In this document: piece by piece, positions 6,880 through 15,637 of the stretch | Layout: every line of letters begins with the position of its first letter | Numbering within the stretch: position 1 is the stretch's first letter | DNA from: Chloroflexota bacterium | GTDB taxonomy: Bacteria > Chloroflexota > Anaerolineae > UBA2200 | Direction of reading: 5' to 3' | Length of the DNA: 34,375 nucleotides | NCBI GenBank assembly: GCA_014360755.1 | Contig: JACIWX010000014.1 | Coordinates: 1-34,375, forward strand | Position numbers and translations under genes: made by a program | Notes under the pieces: model-generated | Seen by the model: only the letters and a program-made list of their open reading frames with translations | Databases searched by the model: none | Told to the model about the DNA's origin: nothing

Positions 6880-8976
6880 ATGCCAATTTCGTCCTCACTT
6901 TTATCACGGATCAGCCGCTGGGCGCTGCTCATCATCGTGTTGCTTGTCCTAGCCGTGGCTGGCTACAAGGGCGCCCGGCTCTGGCCGCACGCCTCTGCCC
7001 TGCTGGGCAGAGCGGCTGCTTTGCAAGCGCGCGCCAGCGGCGAGTTCAGCGCCACCAACCCCGCCGACTTGGCTTGGCTGCGCGAGCAGTTGGGCGCTAC
7101 ACGGGAGGACCTGCAAGCCATCCAGGCAGAAATTCGCTTCCTCCTGCCGCTGATGGAACACCTGGGCTGGGTGCCACGCATTGGGCATGACCTGGCAGCC
7201 GCGCCGGCGCTGTTGGAGGCAGGCATCCACCTGTGCGATGCCGGCTGGTGGGGGCTGTTGGGACTGGAACCGGTCGCGGACAGCCTCTCCCAACCAGAAC
7301 AACCCGATCAGAGCGCCATTGAAAGGGCTTTGCCTGCCCTGGCTGTTTCGCGGCCTCGTTTTGCGGAAGCAGAAGCCGCGTTGGCTAGCGCACGCCGTGC
7401 ATGGCGCCGCCTCGATGGACGGGCGCTTTCCCCGCGCCTGGCAGCAGGGAAAGCGCTGGGGGACCGCTACCTGCCCCTCCTGGAAGGGGGCGTCAAACTG
7501 GCGCAGATTGCACCGGGCTTGTTGGGCTACGAGCGCCCTGTTACGTACCTCATCCTGGCGCAGAACAACCACGAGTTGCGCCCGACCGGGGGCTTTATCA
7601 GCGGCGCCGGCGTCATCCAGCTCGCCGGGGGCAAAATCATCACCATGACCTTTCAGGATAGCTATGCGGTGGATGCCCTATGCCCGCCCGCTGCGCATCC
7701 CCCTGCACCCGCTCCGCTGCGTGAATACATCTGGGCGCCGGCTTTGATGTTCCGTGATGCCAACTGGTCTCCCCATTTTCCAACCTCGGCTGCTGTCGCA
7801 ACAAGCATCTACCGGCGCTGCCTAGGCCTGCAGGTGGACGGCGTGATTGCCTTTGACCTGGATGCCGTGGTCAGTCTGTTGCGCGGGTTGGGCCCGTTGC
7901 AACCAGAGGGCTATCCCGAAGCGGTAACCGCCGACACGTTCCTGCGCTACGTCGCACAGTATTGGACGAACCCGCTGCGCACACCTGACACCGCAGAGCA
8001 GGAGACGGGCGAGTGGTGGCGTCGCCGCAAGGACTTTATGGCTGACCTGCTCCAAGCAGCCCTGCAGCGCATCACCAGCGCGCCCCAGACAATCCCCATG
8101 GGCAAGTTTGCCCCCGAAATGCTCCGCGCCCTCCAGGGCAAGCACCTCCTGCTCCATCTGCGAGACCCGGCTGCAGCGCAAGTGCTGGCAGACATGTCCT
8201 GGGATGGCGCCTTGCGTTCCTGGGACGGCGATTACTGGCTGGTGGTGGATGCCAACCTCGGCTTCCGTAAGGTGAACCCCAACATCCAGCAGAGCATTGA
8301 GTACCAAGTGGATGGGAGCGCAGGGGTCCCGCGTGCGACTCTGATCATCCACTACCTCAATCAGAGCGCAGGCACGGCGGAATGCATCGCCGGTTCGCGC
8401 TACGACAACACCTATGAGGAAATGATGCAGGGCTGCTACTGGGACTATGTACGGGTGTATGTCCCGCGGGGCAGCCGTCTGCTGGGCGTTGTGGGCAGCG
8501 ACCGTGCGCCGGAAACCGGCGAGGAAGAAGGCAAGGCCGTCTTCAGCGCTTTCCTCGTTCTGGCTCCAGGCGCAAGCCGTGACCTCATCTTCCACTACGA
8601 ACTCCCCTTCTCCCCTCCGTCTGCGGGAGAAGGGCTGGGGGTAAGGGCCACTTCCCCTCGCCCGTCTACGGGAGAGGGGCTGGGGGTGAGGGTCTACCCC
8701 CTGCTCATTCAGAAACAACCCGGCACGCCCAACATCCCTGTGCAGGTGAGCGTTAGCGGACTCTCCCTGCTTTTTGACCCGCTCCACTCTGATGTGGCAG
8801 CCATAGACGAAGCAGGGCGGGTGCGCTTTGAGCTAACCGGCGACACACGACTCACGTGGATAGAGCCGGAGAGCGGAAGGGCGCACGGTACATGGCTGCC
8901 GGCAATCTCTGGCTTTCTGGGTGTGCTCCTCATCCTGCTTGGCTTGGCAGTTTGGACGAGGCAAGTCCGTGCATGA
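6880..8976 (+). CDS. DUF4012 membrane protein with a repeat-derived in-frame insertion
   Basis: 698 aa. One N-terminal membrane segment (about residues 11-33) and one at the C-terminus (LPAISGFLGVLLILLGLAVW), leaving a large extracytoplasmic region. The diagnostic motif is AQNNHELRPTGGFISGAGV at about 228-245, followed by G-rich and Asp-containing segments typical of DUF4012, a family often found in polysaccharide loci of Gram-positives and Chloroflexota. The ATG at 6880 follows a purine-rich GGGAGAGAG site. Residues about 575-606 (SAGEGLGVRATSPRPSTGEG and flanks) are the translation of two family D repeats (8602-8697), apparently inserted in frame in an extracytoplasmic region. Next to glycan genes; a role in surface polysaccharide or cell-wall attachment is only inferred. 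Confidence 0.85.
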   Translation: MPISSSLLSRISRWALLIIVLLVLAVAGYKGARLWPHASALLGRAAALQARASGEFSATNPADLAWLREQLGATREDLQAIQAEIRFLLPLMEHLGWVPRIGHDLAAAPALLEAGIHLCDAGWWGLLGLEPVADSLSQPEQPDQSAIERALPALAVSRPRFAEAEAALASARRAWRRLDGRALSPRLAAGKALGDRYLPLLEGGVKLAQIAPGLLGYERPVTYLILAQNNHELRPTGGFISGAGVIQLAGGKIITMTFQDSYAVDALCPPAAHPPAPAPLREYIWAPALMFRDANWSPHFPTSAAVATSIYRRCLGLQVDGVIAFDLDAVVSLLRGLGPLQPEGYPEAVTADTFLRYVAQYWTNPLRTPDTAEQETGEWWRRRKDFMADLLQAALQRITSAPQTIPMGKFAPEMLRALQGKHLLLHLRDPAAAQVLADMSWDGALRSWDGDYWLVVDANLGFRKVNPNIQQSIEYQVDGSAGVPRATLIIHYLNQSAGTAECIAGSRYDNTYEEMMQGCYWDYVRVYVPRGSRLLGVVGSDRAPETGEEEGKAVFSAFLVLAPGASRDLIFHYELPFSPPSAGEGLGVRATSPRPSTGEGLGVRVYPLLIQKQPGTPNIPVQVSVSGLSLLFDPLHSDVAAIDEAGRVRFELTGDTRLTWIEPESGRAHGTWLPAISGFLGVLLILLGLAVWTRQVRA
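8602..8697. repeat. Two family D palindromic repeats within the DUF4012 reading frame
   Basis: Two similar segments, each containing CGTCTRCGGGAGARGGGCTGG followed by GGGTRAGGG, sit back to back. The same module appears between genes at 15476, 23785 and 34300. The reading frame is kept through both. Confidence 0.85.
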
Positions 8977-9258
8977 GAGTGCACTGAGGGATGGAAGGGG
9001 CTTTTCCAGTGGTCAATGGAGGGGCGTAGAGACGTAGCATATTACATCTCTACATAATACTATGCCACGGTCCCGCCAGAGGACGGCGGATTATACTTGA
9101 AGTGAAGAGTTGCGTGCTTTGTTTCGACATAATAACATACGAGGGTATTGAAAAAGCCCTTCCAATGTCATGCTGAACTAATGCAGGGGCGAATCTGTGG
9201 ACCGCCGATGCAGGGGCGAATCTGGTATTCGCCCTGTACTATCAAGAAGAGAACGAGT
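8977..9258. repeat. Repeat-bearing spacer before DUF2723 gene
   Basis: Contains GTAGAGACGTAGCATATTAC/ATCTCTAC (9026-9052), related to palindromes at 18202-18228 and 27834-27865, a truncated family F end (9146-9178) and two family C fragments (9184-9235). An open frame runs through it from 9148 but encodes only repeat sequence. No clear promoter. Confidence 0.6.
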
Positions 9259-10869
9259 ATGCCACATCCCAAACGCACTGACCAGGTGAAAAAAGGCGAA
9301 TCCTTCACCCCGCGGGGCAGGGAACACGCACCGCGGCGCGCTGCGCTGCCCATCCCCTATGCGCTGGCGGCAGCGATTGCCATCGCGTTGTGCGCCCTTG
9401 CCGTCTATGTCCGCACCATGGCTCCTACCATCACCCTCCGCCACAACGGCGCCGATAGTGGCGACCTGGTCACCGCCGCCATCAACCTGGGCGTGCCTCA
9501 CCCTACCGGCTACCCCTGGTACACCATGATCGCTCACCTGTTCACCCGTTTGCCGGGAGGCGAACCCGCCCGTGGGGTGAACCTCCTCTCGGCACTGGCG
9601 GCTGCCTTCTCCGTAGCGGCTGTTTTCTGGGCATCCTACCGACTCGTGGTGACCCGTGATGGCGACGGATGGCTCGCCGTAGTAGCTGCTTGGGCAGCCG
9701 CCAGCCTTTATGCCTTCGGCGAACTGTTATGGTCGCAGGCTACCATCGCCGAAGTGTACAGTCTACACGCTCTGTTGGTGGCAGCCCTGCTGGCTCTGGC
9801 ACTTTCCCTCCCTATGCCTGCCAAACTTTACGCTGGGGCTTTCCTCTTTGGCTTGGGCCTAGCGCATCACGTTACCATTATCTGGGTCGTTCCGGCGCTT
9901 TGGCCCTACTGGCACTCCCTGCGGCAATGGCTGACCGGGAAACGAGCGCTCCAGATTGCCCTGTGCCTGCTCCCGGGTTTGCTCACCTACCTATACATCC
10001 CCCTCCGCGCTGCTGCCCATCCCGTGCCCAACTGGGGCCAGGCGAACCACTTCTCCGGGTTCCTCTGGCTGGTTAGCGGCGAAGCCTACCGCCGCTACCT
10101 CAGCGGGGCACTGCCTTTCCAGCTGCTGTACCGTATCTCTGCTTGGGCAGGCATTTGGGTGCGTGACCTGGGTGTCCTCGGATTGGCGCTTGCCCTCTTG
10201 GGCTTGTGGAGCGGGCTGGAGACCGATCGTCGCTTCACCCACTTTGGGTTGACCTACCTTGTGCTCCTCAGCCTCTACGCTATGCTTTACGTAACACCAG
10301 ATTCCTACCTGTATCTGCTCCCGGCAGCGGCGGTGCTTGCCCTCTGGACGGCGCGTGGAGCGATGGCTTTGCTCCAGGCTTTGCGCCAGGAAACGGCGGC
10401 AAAACCTATCCAGCGGTGGGCTTTGCTTGCCGTGTCGCTTCTCTTGGTGGCATTGCCCGCTGCTTCCGTGGCTACGCGTTTCCATGCCATGGACCTCCAC
10501 ACAGACCGCACCGCCTATGCTTTTGCTGAGGGGGTGCTCCAGGCTGCTGCCCCCCATGCCATCATCCTCTCCCGAGGAGATGCCCAGACCCTGCCGCTTT
10601 GGTACGTGCGCTATGGCCTTGGTATGCGCCCCGATGTCGCCGTGGTGGACCGTTACCTGCTGGCTTTTGCTTGGTACCGCCGCGAGTTGGCAGTGCAGCA
10701 TCCGCGGTTGGCGGTGGTGGTGCAAGCGCACGATGCACAGGAGGCGGCCAGCCGCATCGTATTGGAGGCGGCGCCAGGACAGGCGGTGCACCTGACCTAT
10801 GCTGATGAGGTGCTTTTCACCCTGGCTTCCTGGGTGCAAGAAGGTCCCCTATTCACCCTCTCGCGCTAA
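9259..10869 (+). CDS. DUF2723 multi-membrane protein, putative glycosyltransferase
   Basis: 536 aa from the ATG at 9259, which has AAGAAGAGAACG upstream; a longer frame from 9148 would translate repeats and is rejected. After a charged N-terminus come about ten hydrophobic segments. The signature APTITLRHNGADSGDLVTAA followed by LGVPHPTGYPWYT (about residues 55-90) is DUF2723, a family distantly related to GT-C protein O-mannosyltransferases that use lipid-linked sugars. The likely catalytic Asp in the first loop is in NGADSGD. A soluble C-terminal part (about 420-536) follows. Ends 5 bases before the GT2 gene, so probably co-transcribed. Donor and acceptor unknown. Confidence 0.82.
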   Translation: MPHPKRTDQVKKGESFTPRGREHAPRRAALPIPYALAAAIAIALCALAVYVRTMAPTITLRHNGADSGDLVTAAINLGVPHPTGYPWYTMIAHLFTRLPGGEPARGVNLLSALAAAFSVAAVFWASYRLVVTRDGDGWLAVVAAWAAASLYAFGELLWSQATIAEVYSLHALLVAALLALALSLPMPAKLYAGAFLFGLGLAHHVTIIWVVPALWPYWHSLRQWLTGKRALQIALCLLPGLLTYLYIPLRAAAHPVPNWGQANHFSGFLWLVSGEAYRRYLSGALPFQLLYRISAWAGIWVRDLGVLGLALALLGLWSGLETDRRFTHFGLTYLVLLSLYAMLYVTPDSYLYLLPAAAVLALWTARGAMALLQALRQETAAKPIQRWALLAVSLLLVALPAASVATRFHAMDLHTDRTAYAFAEGVLQAAAPHAIILSRGDAQTLPLWYVRYGLGMRPDVAVVDRYLLAFAWYRRELAVQHPRLAVVVQAHDAQEAASRIVLEAAPGQAVHLTYADEVLFTLASWVQEGPLFTLSR

Positions 10870-10874
10870 AACGC

Positions 10875-11861
10875 ATGTTTGCCTCCGTCGTGATCCCCGC
10901 GCATAATGAGCGGGAGCCTATTACCCGCTGCTTGCAGGCACTTGTCCGCCAAGAGGGCGTGCCTGGCGGCTATGAAGTCATCGTGGTGGACGATGCCTCC
11001 AGCGATGGGACGGCGGAGGTGGCGCGTGCCTATGGAGCGCGTGTCATCGTACAAGCGGTGCGCCAAGGTCCGGCTGCTGCACGCAATGCCGGCGCCTTGC
11101 AAGCGCAAGGCGATGTCCTCCTCTTCCTGGATGCGGATTGCGAACCCGCTCCAACCTGGTGTGCGGAGATGCTCCGCCCCATGGCGGATCCCTCCGTCTG
11201 TGGCGTGTACGGTGCTTACCGCACGCGACAGACCAGTGCCGTGGCGCGTTTTGCCCAAGCCGAGTTCGACGAACGCTATGCGCGCCTCGCGCAACGGGAG
11301 CGGATTGACTTCCTCGCCACGCACGCCGCAGCCATCCGGCGGGACGTGTTCCTTGCAGTAGGGGGCTTCCGGGTGGATATGAGGGGCAACGAAGATGTGG
11401 AACTGGCTTTCCGCTTGTCTCAAGCGGGATACCGCATCGTTTTTGCGCCTCAGGCGGTGGTGTACCATGAGCACCCATCTACTCTGCGGCGCTACCTGCG
11501 GGTGAAGGTTTCGCGCGGCTACTGGCGCACCTTGGCTTATGCGCGGCATCCGCCGAAGGCATTGGCAGACGCCTACACCCCGCCATGGCTCAAGTTGCAG
11601 GTAGCAGGGATAGCCGCCGCTGTGCCTGCCCTGCTCCTGACCATCCTGCGTCCGGCGTCTTTTCCCCTGTTGCTCTCCCTGCTCGTTGGTTTGCTCCTCA
11701 GCACACTGCCCTTTGTCCGCTTTGTGCAGCGTAGAGAGCCGGACCTGCTCTGGGTCACGCCATGGCTTTCCCTGGCGCGCTCTGCAGCGCTGGCACTGGG
11801 CATAGGCGCCGGCGTGGTTGCGCTTGCGGTCAACATAGTGCGGCGACGAACGTCGCAATAG
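10875..11861 (+). CDS. Family 2 glycosyltransferase with C-terminal membrane segments
   Basis: 328 aa. The GT-A fold begins at the N-terminus with ASVVIPAHNE and YEVIVVDDASSDGT, followed by the metal-binding FLDADCEP (Asp86 and Asp88), then GGFRVDMRGNEDVELAFRL, the ED acceptor/base region. Three hydrophobic stretches (about residues 238-320) anchor it to the membrane. Starts 5 bases after the DUF2723 stop, so the two form an operon. The stop codon is followed directly by a family E repeat. Likely transfers an activated sugar onto a lipid or polysaccharide acceptor; the sugar cannot be deduced. Confidence 0.88.
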   Translation: MFASVVIPAHNEREPITRCLQALVRQEGVPGGYEVIVVDDASSDGTAEVARAYGARVIVQAVRQGPAAARNAGALQAQGDVLLFLDADCEPAPTWCAEMLRPMADPSVCGVYGAYRTRQTSAVARFAQAEFDERYARLAQRERIDFLATHAAAIRRDVFLAVGGFRVDMRGNEDVELAFRLSQAGYRIVFAPQAVVYHEHPSTLRRYLRVKVSRGYWRTLAYARHPPKALADAYTPPWLKLQVAGIAAAVPALLLTILRPASFPLLLSLLVGLLLSTLPFVRFVQRREPDLLWVTPWLSLARSAALALGIGAGVVALAVNIVRRRTSQ

Positions 11862-11982
11862 CTCGCCAGGGATTAAAATCCCTGGCTGAGGGGAAAAAAG
11901 CCCCCTGAAGGGGGCTGTGGCTGATGATCAGTCGGCTTCAGCCGACTTGTAGGTTTCAGCCAGGGAATTGATTCCCTGGCGC
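11862..11982. repeat. Family E repeats
   Basis: CGCCAGGGATTAAAATCCCTGG hairpin (11864-11886), CCCCCTGAAGGGGG (11901-11914), GTCGGCTTCAGCCGAC (11931-11946) and CCAGGGAATTGATTCCCTGG (11960-11979), the same order of hairpins as at 6391-6472. They separate the GT2 gene from the flippase-like gene. Confidence 0.85.
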
Positions 11983-12012
11983 TCTCTACGCAATACGGAA
12001 TACTCCTCCCCC

Positions 12013-12987
12013 ATGACCTCACACCGTCCATGGCTTGGCTTTATCTTGGGCGTGCTGGTTACCGCCGGCGTGGCGCTGGTTCTCGCCCGTGAGGTAGACT
12101 GGCGCGTCACCTGGGCTGCCTTGTCCCAGGCTGACCTGCGTTACCTCGCGTTGGCGCTGGGCGCCATGCTGGCCAACATCGCTGGCAAAACCGCACGCTG
12201 GCGGTGGCTCTTCTATCCGCAGGCGCAGCGTCTGGAGCGCCGACACCTCTTGGCTGCTCTGCTCATTGGCCAACTCGGCAATGTCCTGCTCCCCACGCGC
12301 CTAGGTGACCTAGCGCGCATCTGGGTGGTCAGCCAAAGCCAGCGCCTCGCGCTGAGCCAATCCTTGCTCACCGTTGTGGCAGAGAAAGCGATGGACAGCC
12401 TCATGCTGCTCTTGGTGCTGACCGTGTTGCTCCCCTTTGTGCCCCTGCCACCCTGGTTGAGCCGTTCAAGACTCGTGCTGGCGGGCACGTTGGGATTGGT
12501 GCTCATTGCTTGGGTGGGATTGGCTGCTCATGAGCCGCTGCGCCAGCGTATGCGGCAGGTGCTGGAGCGGCTGCATCTCCATCCCCTCACGCGCTGGCTG
12601 GAGCAGGCCATGGAAGCCCTCTCCCATTTGCGCGACCTGCGGGCAGGGTCGGTGCAAGCACGCCTGTGGGGGCTTTCTGTGGCCATCTGGTTGCTCTCCG
12701 CTTGCGTCAACCATTTTGCCTTTCGTGCCGTGCGCCTTGACCTGCCTTTTAGCGCGGGGTTGCTCCTGGCAGTAACCGAAATCAGCGGCACGAACGTAGC
12801 CTACACCCCTGCGGCAGTCGGCGTGTACCACTCCATCTGTATCCTCACCTTATCTCTCTTTGGCATCCCCTTCGCTCCCGCGCTGAGCGCTGCTCTCCTC
12901 TTGTACCTGGTCGTCTACACCCCCATCATCGTCGGTGGCTTGCTCGCCGTCTGGCTCGAAGGACTCGACCTCCGCCAGATGCGGTAA
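12013..12987 (+). CDS. UPF0104/LPG-synthase-type membrane protein (flippase-like)
   Basis: 324 aa from the ATG at 12013; the longer frame starts at a TTG inside a family E repeat and is not used. About eight hydrophobic segments. Motifs: GKTARWRWLFYPQ near residue 60, LLIGQLGNVLLPTRLGDLARIWVVS, VVAEKAMDSLMLLL and AYTPAAVGVYHSICILTL, all typical of PF03706, the membrane part of lysyl-phosphatidylglycerol synthase and AglD-like proteins. These are thought to move lipid-linked sugars or phospholipids across membranes. It follows two glycosyl-transfer genes, so a lipid-linked glycan step is a reasonable inference. Confidence 0.8.
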   Translation: MTSHRPWLGFILGVLVTAGVALVLAREVDWRVTWAALSQADLRYLALALGAMLANIAGKTARWRWLFYPQAQRLERRHLLAALLIGQLGNVLLPTRLGDLARIWVVSQSQRLALSQSLLTVVAEKAMDSLMLLLVLTVLLPFVPLPPWLSRSRLVLAGTLGLVLIAWVGLAAHEPLRQRMRQVLERLHLHPLTRWLEQAMEALSHLRDLRAGSVQARLWGLSVAIWLLSACVNHFAFRAVRLDLPFSAGLLLAVTEISGTNVAYTPAAVGVYHSICILTLSLFGIPFAPALSAALLLYLVVYTPIIVGGLLAVWLEGLDLRQMR

Positions 12988-13260
12988 GAACTCTACCACA
13001 AAGACACGAAGGCGCAAAACTTTTCATAATTTTCTTTTCTTCGTGTCTTGGTGTCTTCGTGGTGAGTCTCTTTCTTACCATAAAGGCACGAAGACACCAA
13101 GGGTTTGGTCATTGTCCCTTGGGATTTGTTTATTTTCCCTCTGCGTCCTCTGCGGTAAAAAGAGAGCATTGAACAAGTCCGCATTGTCATGCTGAGGCGA
13201 AGCCGAAGCACCTCTACGATACAAATAAAAGATTCCTCTGCGTCCTCTGCGGTAAAACCC
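12988..13260. repeat. Spacer with family G and F fragments
   Basis: Contains ACCACAAAGACACGAAGGCG (12996-13015) and the complementary CTTCGTGTCTTGGTGTCTTCGTGGT (13039-13063), a second CCATAAAGGCACGAAGACACCAAG set (13077-13102), CCTCTGCGTCCTCTGCGGTAAAA twice (13138-13160 and 13235-13257) and the TCATGCTGAGGCGAAGCCGA repeat (13187-13206). No gene. Confidence 0.75.
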
Positions 13261-13354
13261 TCATTCTAACGCAATTCTAACAATTCTCTTGTACAATTCT
13301 AATGCACATTTGCTACGATATAGGCGCAAAAATAAAGCGAGCGGGAGGTGAACT

Positions 13355-13807
13355 ATGGCCAGCCTGATCAAGTGGGAACCATTCAGCGATTTGATCTCTC
13401 TGCGCGATGCGATGGATCGCCTCTTCGAGGAGAGCTTTGTCCGCATGCGCGGCTTGCCGACGCTCTTTGGCGCGGAGACACTGGCTTTGGACATGTATGA
13501 GACGCCCGATAGCGTGGTGGTCAAGACCGCGGTACCAGGCGTCAAGCCTGAGGACATTGAAATCACCATCACCGGCGACATCTTGACCATCAAGGGCGAG
13601 ACCAAGGCTGAGGAAAAGGTCGAGAAAGCCAACTACATCCGCCAAGAGCGGCGTTATGGGGCATTCCAGCGCTCGGTGCAGCTCCCTGGCGCACTCGTGC
13701 CGGACAAAGCGGAAGCCACCTTTGAGAACGGCATCCTGACACTGACCATCCCCAAATCCGAAGAGGCGAAGCCCAAGACGATCAAAGTAGAAGCCAAGAA
13801 GAAATAA
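13355..13807 (+). CDS. Small heat shock protein, Hsp20/alpha-crystallin family
   Basis: 150 aa, usual length for the family. N-terminal WEPFSDLISLRDAMDRLFEESF, then the alpha-crystallin domain from about residue 43 (ALDMYETPDSVVVKTAVPGV) through YGAFQRSVQLP, and the conserved A-x-x-x-n-G-I-L-T-L-T-I-P motif (ATFENGILTLTIPK), followed by a Lys-rich tail. A cytoplasmic ATP-independent holdase that binds unfolding proteins. GGGAGGTG 4 bases upstream is a strong ribosome-binding site, and an intrinsic-terminator-like hairpin follows. No CIRCE element was seen upstream; the AT-rich region 13261-13330 repeats CAATTCTAA, and a clear promoter cannot be fixed. Confidence 0.95.
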   Translation: MASLIKWEPFSDLISLRDAMDRLFEESFVRMRGLPTLFGAETLALDMYETPDSVVVKTAVPGVKPEDIEITITGDILTIKGETKAEEKVEKANYIRQERRYGAFQRSVQLPGALVPDKAEATFENGILTLTIPKSEEAKPKTIKVEAKKK

Positions 13808-13823
13808 CTCCCTCCTCTCTAAT

Positions 13824-13863
13824 CCCCTCCTGCAGGTTCCCCCACCTGCAGGAGGGGCGTTTG
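13824..13863 (+). terminator. Hairpin terminator after hsp20
   Basis: CCCCTCCTGCAGGT (13824-13837), loop TCCCCC, then ACCTGCAGGAGGGG (13844-13857) followed by CGTTT. A perfect 14-bp stem but only a short T run, so termination efficiency is uncertain. Confidence 0.7.
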
Positions 13864-13891
13864 GCTGTAGAAAAACCGTCCACGAATGGAG

Positions 13892-13937
13892 GAACGAATA
13901 AACGAATGGCTCCCATTGCTCATTCGTTTATTCGTTC
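13892..13937. repeat. Inverted repeat with AACGAATAAACGAAT
   Basis: GAACGAATAAACGAATG (13892-13908) pairs perfectly with CATTCGTTTATTCGTTC (13921-13937) across a 12-base loop. The same core recurs at about 15458-15475 and 34333-34347. Confidence 0.85.
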
Positions 13938-14003
13938 TCGCATGCATGGATGGCTCCCAGCCCTGAAATAAGTTGCAAAAAGGTATCAATTTTCGTCAAC
14001 CTA

Positions 14004-14032
14004 TTGACATAGTACTGAAAACATGCTATAAT
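14004..14032 (+). promoter_or_regulatory. Consensus sigma70 promoter of the primary sigma factor gene
   Basis: TTGACA (14004-14009), a 17-base spacer and TATAAT (14027-14032) match the consensus exactly. Transcription would start near 14039, leaving a leader of about 155 bases with two possible stems: GGGATAC (14058-14064) with GTATCCC (14162-14168), and GGGGG (near 14110) with CCCCC (near 14132). Confidence 0.88.
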
Positions 14033-14193
14033 ATATAAGAAATGACTCGATTACACAGGGATACTAGGTCTCCGTTCATTCCAACTCGAAGCGGCAGTAC
14101 TTTGTGCAGGGGGGCACCAATTTGAGGTTGTCCCCCTTTTCCCTGCTTAGACGGATGCCCTGTATCCCTCGATCCCATAGATTAGGTGGAAGA

Positions 14194-15387
14194 ATGACTG
14201 AGACAACCCTGAAAGGAAAAGAAAAGATCCTGGATCCGGCGCGCGAATTGATCGAGAAGGCCGAAGAGCAAGGTTATCTCACGGTCGAAGATGTGCTCGA
14301 ATACTTCCCTGAGGCAGAGAAGAACCTGCCCCAGTTGGAGGATCTTTTGATGTACCTCTATAACGAGGGCATTGAGATCATTTCCGAAGAGGCTGAGGAA
14401 GAAGAGGAGAAAGAAGAGGCAAAAGAGCAAGAAGAGATGGAGCCCGAGATCGAAGAGGAAGTCTTTGATCTCAGTAGCATCAGCAGCGATGACACCATCA
14501 GCCTCTATTTGAAGGAAATGGCAAGCGTGCCCTTGCTGAAGGCAGAGGAAGAGATCCAACTGGCGAAGCAACTGGAACGCGGCAGACAGGCGCGGCGCAA
14601 ATTGGAAAAGGATGGCTTGAGCCCGGCGCTGCGTGAAAAATATCTGCGCGAAGTGGAACTGGGCAATGCCGCACGCGCCCATCTCATCAAAGCCAATACG
14701 CGCCTGGTGGTCAGCATCGCCAAGCGCTATATGGGCCAAGGCGTGCCTTTCCTCGACCTGATTCAGGAAGGCAACCTGGGCTTGATGAAAGCGGTGGAAA
14801 AGTTCGACTACCGGCGTGGCTGCAAGTTCAGCACCTACGCCACGTGGTGGATCCGCCAGAGCATTACCCGCGCCTTGGCGGAGCAGGGCCGCATCATCCG
14901 CTTGCCGTCCCATGTCGGCGACCGCATCCGCAAAGTGTACCGCACCGCGCAGCAATTGGAGCAGGATGGCGGACAGAAGCCTACGCCTGCCGAAATCGCC
15001 AAGCGCATGGGCGTGGACCCTTCCAAGGTGCGCTGGCTGCTGAAGGTATCCCGGCGCCCGCTGTCCCTGGAAAAGCCGGTGGGTGAGGAAGAGGACAGCG
15101 AACTGGGCGAATTCATCGAGGACGAGGAGAGCCCCACGCCCACCGACACCGTGACGCAGAACCTGTTGGCGGAGAAAGTGGAGGAAATCCTCTCCACCCT
15201 CAGCCCACGGGAAGCGCGTATCCTGCGCCTGCGCTTTGGCTTGCAGGACGGCCGCTCCTACACGTTAAAGGAAGTGGGCGAGAAATTCGGCTTGACCCGT
15301 GAGCGCATCCGCCAAATCGAACGCGAGGCGCTCAACCGCCTGCGCCATCCCAGCCGCAGCCGCCAACTGCGCGACTATATGCGCTAA
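14194..15387 (+). CDS. rpoD: Primary sigma factor, RpoD/SigA type
   Basis: 397 aa. The ATG at 14194 follows AGGTGGAAG; a longer frame from 14104 lies in the leader and lacks a ribosome-binding site. Residues 1-63 resemble a short region 1.1, 65-92 are an acidic Glu-rich linker, 98-130 region 1.2 ([16 protein letters not shown]), 163-232 region 2 ([30 protein letters not shown]; binds -10 and core), 240-300 region 3, and 325-390 region 4 with the helix-turn-helix [20 protein letters not shown] for the -35 box. Directs RNA polymerase to housekeeping promoters. The strong promoter and long leader suggest high, possibly post-transcriptionally tuned, expression. It is short for a primary sigma but complete in all conserved regions. 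Confidence 0.93.
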   Translation: MTETTLKGKEKILDPARELIEKAEEQGYLTVEDVLEYFPEAEKNLPQLEDLLMYLYNEGIEIISEEAEEEEEKEEAKEQEEMEPEIEEEVFDLSSISSDDTISLYLKEMASVPLLKAEEEIQLAKQLERGRQARRKLEKDGLSPALREKYLREVELGNAARAHLIKANTRLVVSIAKRYMGQGVPFLDLIQEGNLGLMKAVEKFDYRRGCKFSTYATWWIRQSITRALAEQGRIIRLPSHVGDRIRKVYRTAQQLEQDGGQKPTPAEIAKRMGVDPSKVRWLLKVSRRPLSLEKPVGEEEDSELGEFIEDEESPTPTDTVTQNLLAEKVEEILSTLSPREARILRLRFGLQDGRSYTLKEVGEKFGLTRERIRQIEREALNRLRHPSRSRQLRDYMR

Positions 15388-15401
15388 CCCGTTCCTTTTT
15401 C

Positions 15402-15428
15402 GTAGGGGCGCAATTTATTGCGCCCCTT
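15402..15428 (+). terminator. Family C hairpin after rpoD, possible terminator
   Basis: GTAGGGGCGCAATTTATTGC followed by GCCCC forms a strong stem (GGGGCGCAAT/ATTGCGCCCC). It begins 14 bases after the stop codon and is followed by TTGATTTCG rather than a T run. It is also a dispersed repeat copy, so a terminator role is only possible. Confidence 0.5.
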
Positions 15429-15434
15429 GATTTC

Positions 15435-15580
15435 GCCCCCAAGGCCATCAACGAATGGGAAACGAATAAACGAATCCCTCACCCCTGCCCTCTCCCTGGA
15501 GGGAGAGGGAGATTTATCCCCCCTAACCCCCCTTCGTAGGGGCGAGTCCATGACTCGCCCTCCGGGGGACAAGGGGGGAT
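15435..15580. repeat. Composite repeat, inverted copy at 34225-34375
   Basis: Runs through ATCAACGAATGGGAAACGAAT, a family D palindrome CCCTCTCCCTGGAGGGAGAGGG, CCCCCCTAACCCCCCTT, a family C hairpin (GTAGGGGCGAGTCCATGACT) and CCGGGGGACAAGGGGGGAT. The reverse complement of the window's last 151 bases has the same order with few changes. A third, rearranged version lies at 23629-23815. No gene in 15388-15637. Confidence 0.85.
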
Positions 15581-15637
15581 GAACCATTACAATGGGCAAA
15601 GGGCGTAGGGGCGAACCTCGTGTTCGCCCCTTTATCC

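Noticed and set aside
7822..8787. Minus-strand frame opposite DUF4012
   Set aside because: Antisense shadow; the plus-strand gene has clear family motifs.
13261..13354. CIRCE element before hsp20
   Set aside because: No TTAGCACTC-N9-GAGTGCTAA match. The region only repeats CAATTCTAA; a promoter with TTGTAC and TACGAT would need a 19-base spacer.
14182..14955. Minus-strand frame opposite rpoD
   Set aside because: Antisense shadow of a highly conserved gene.
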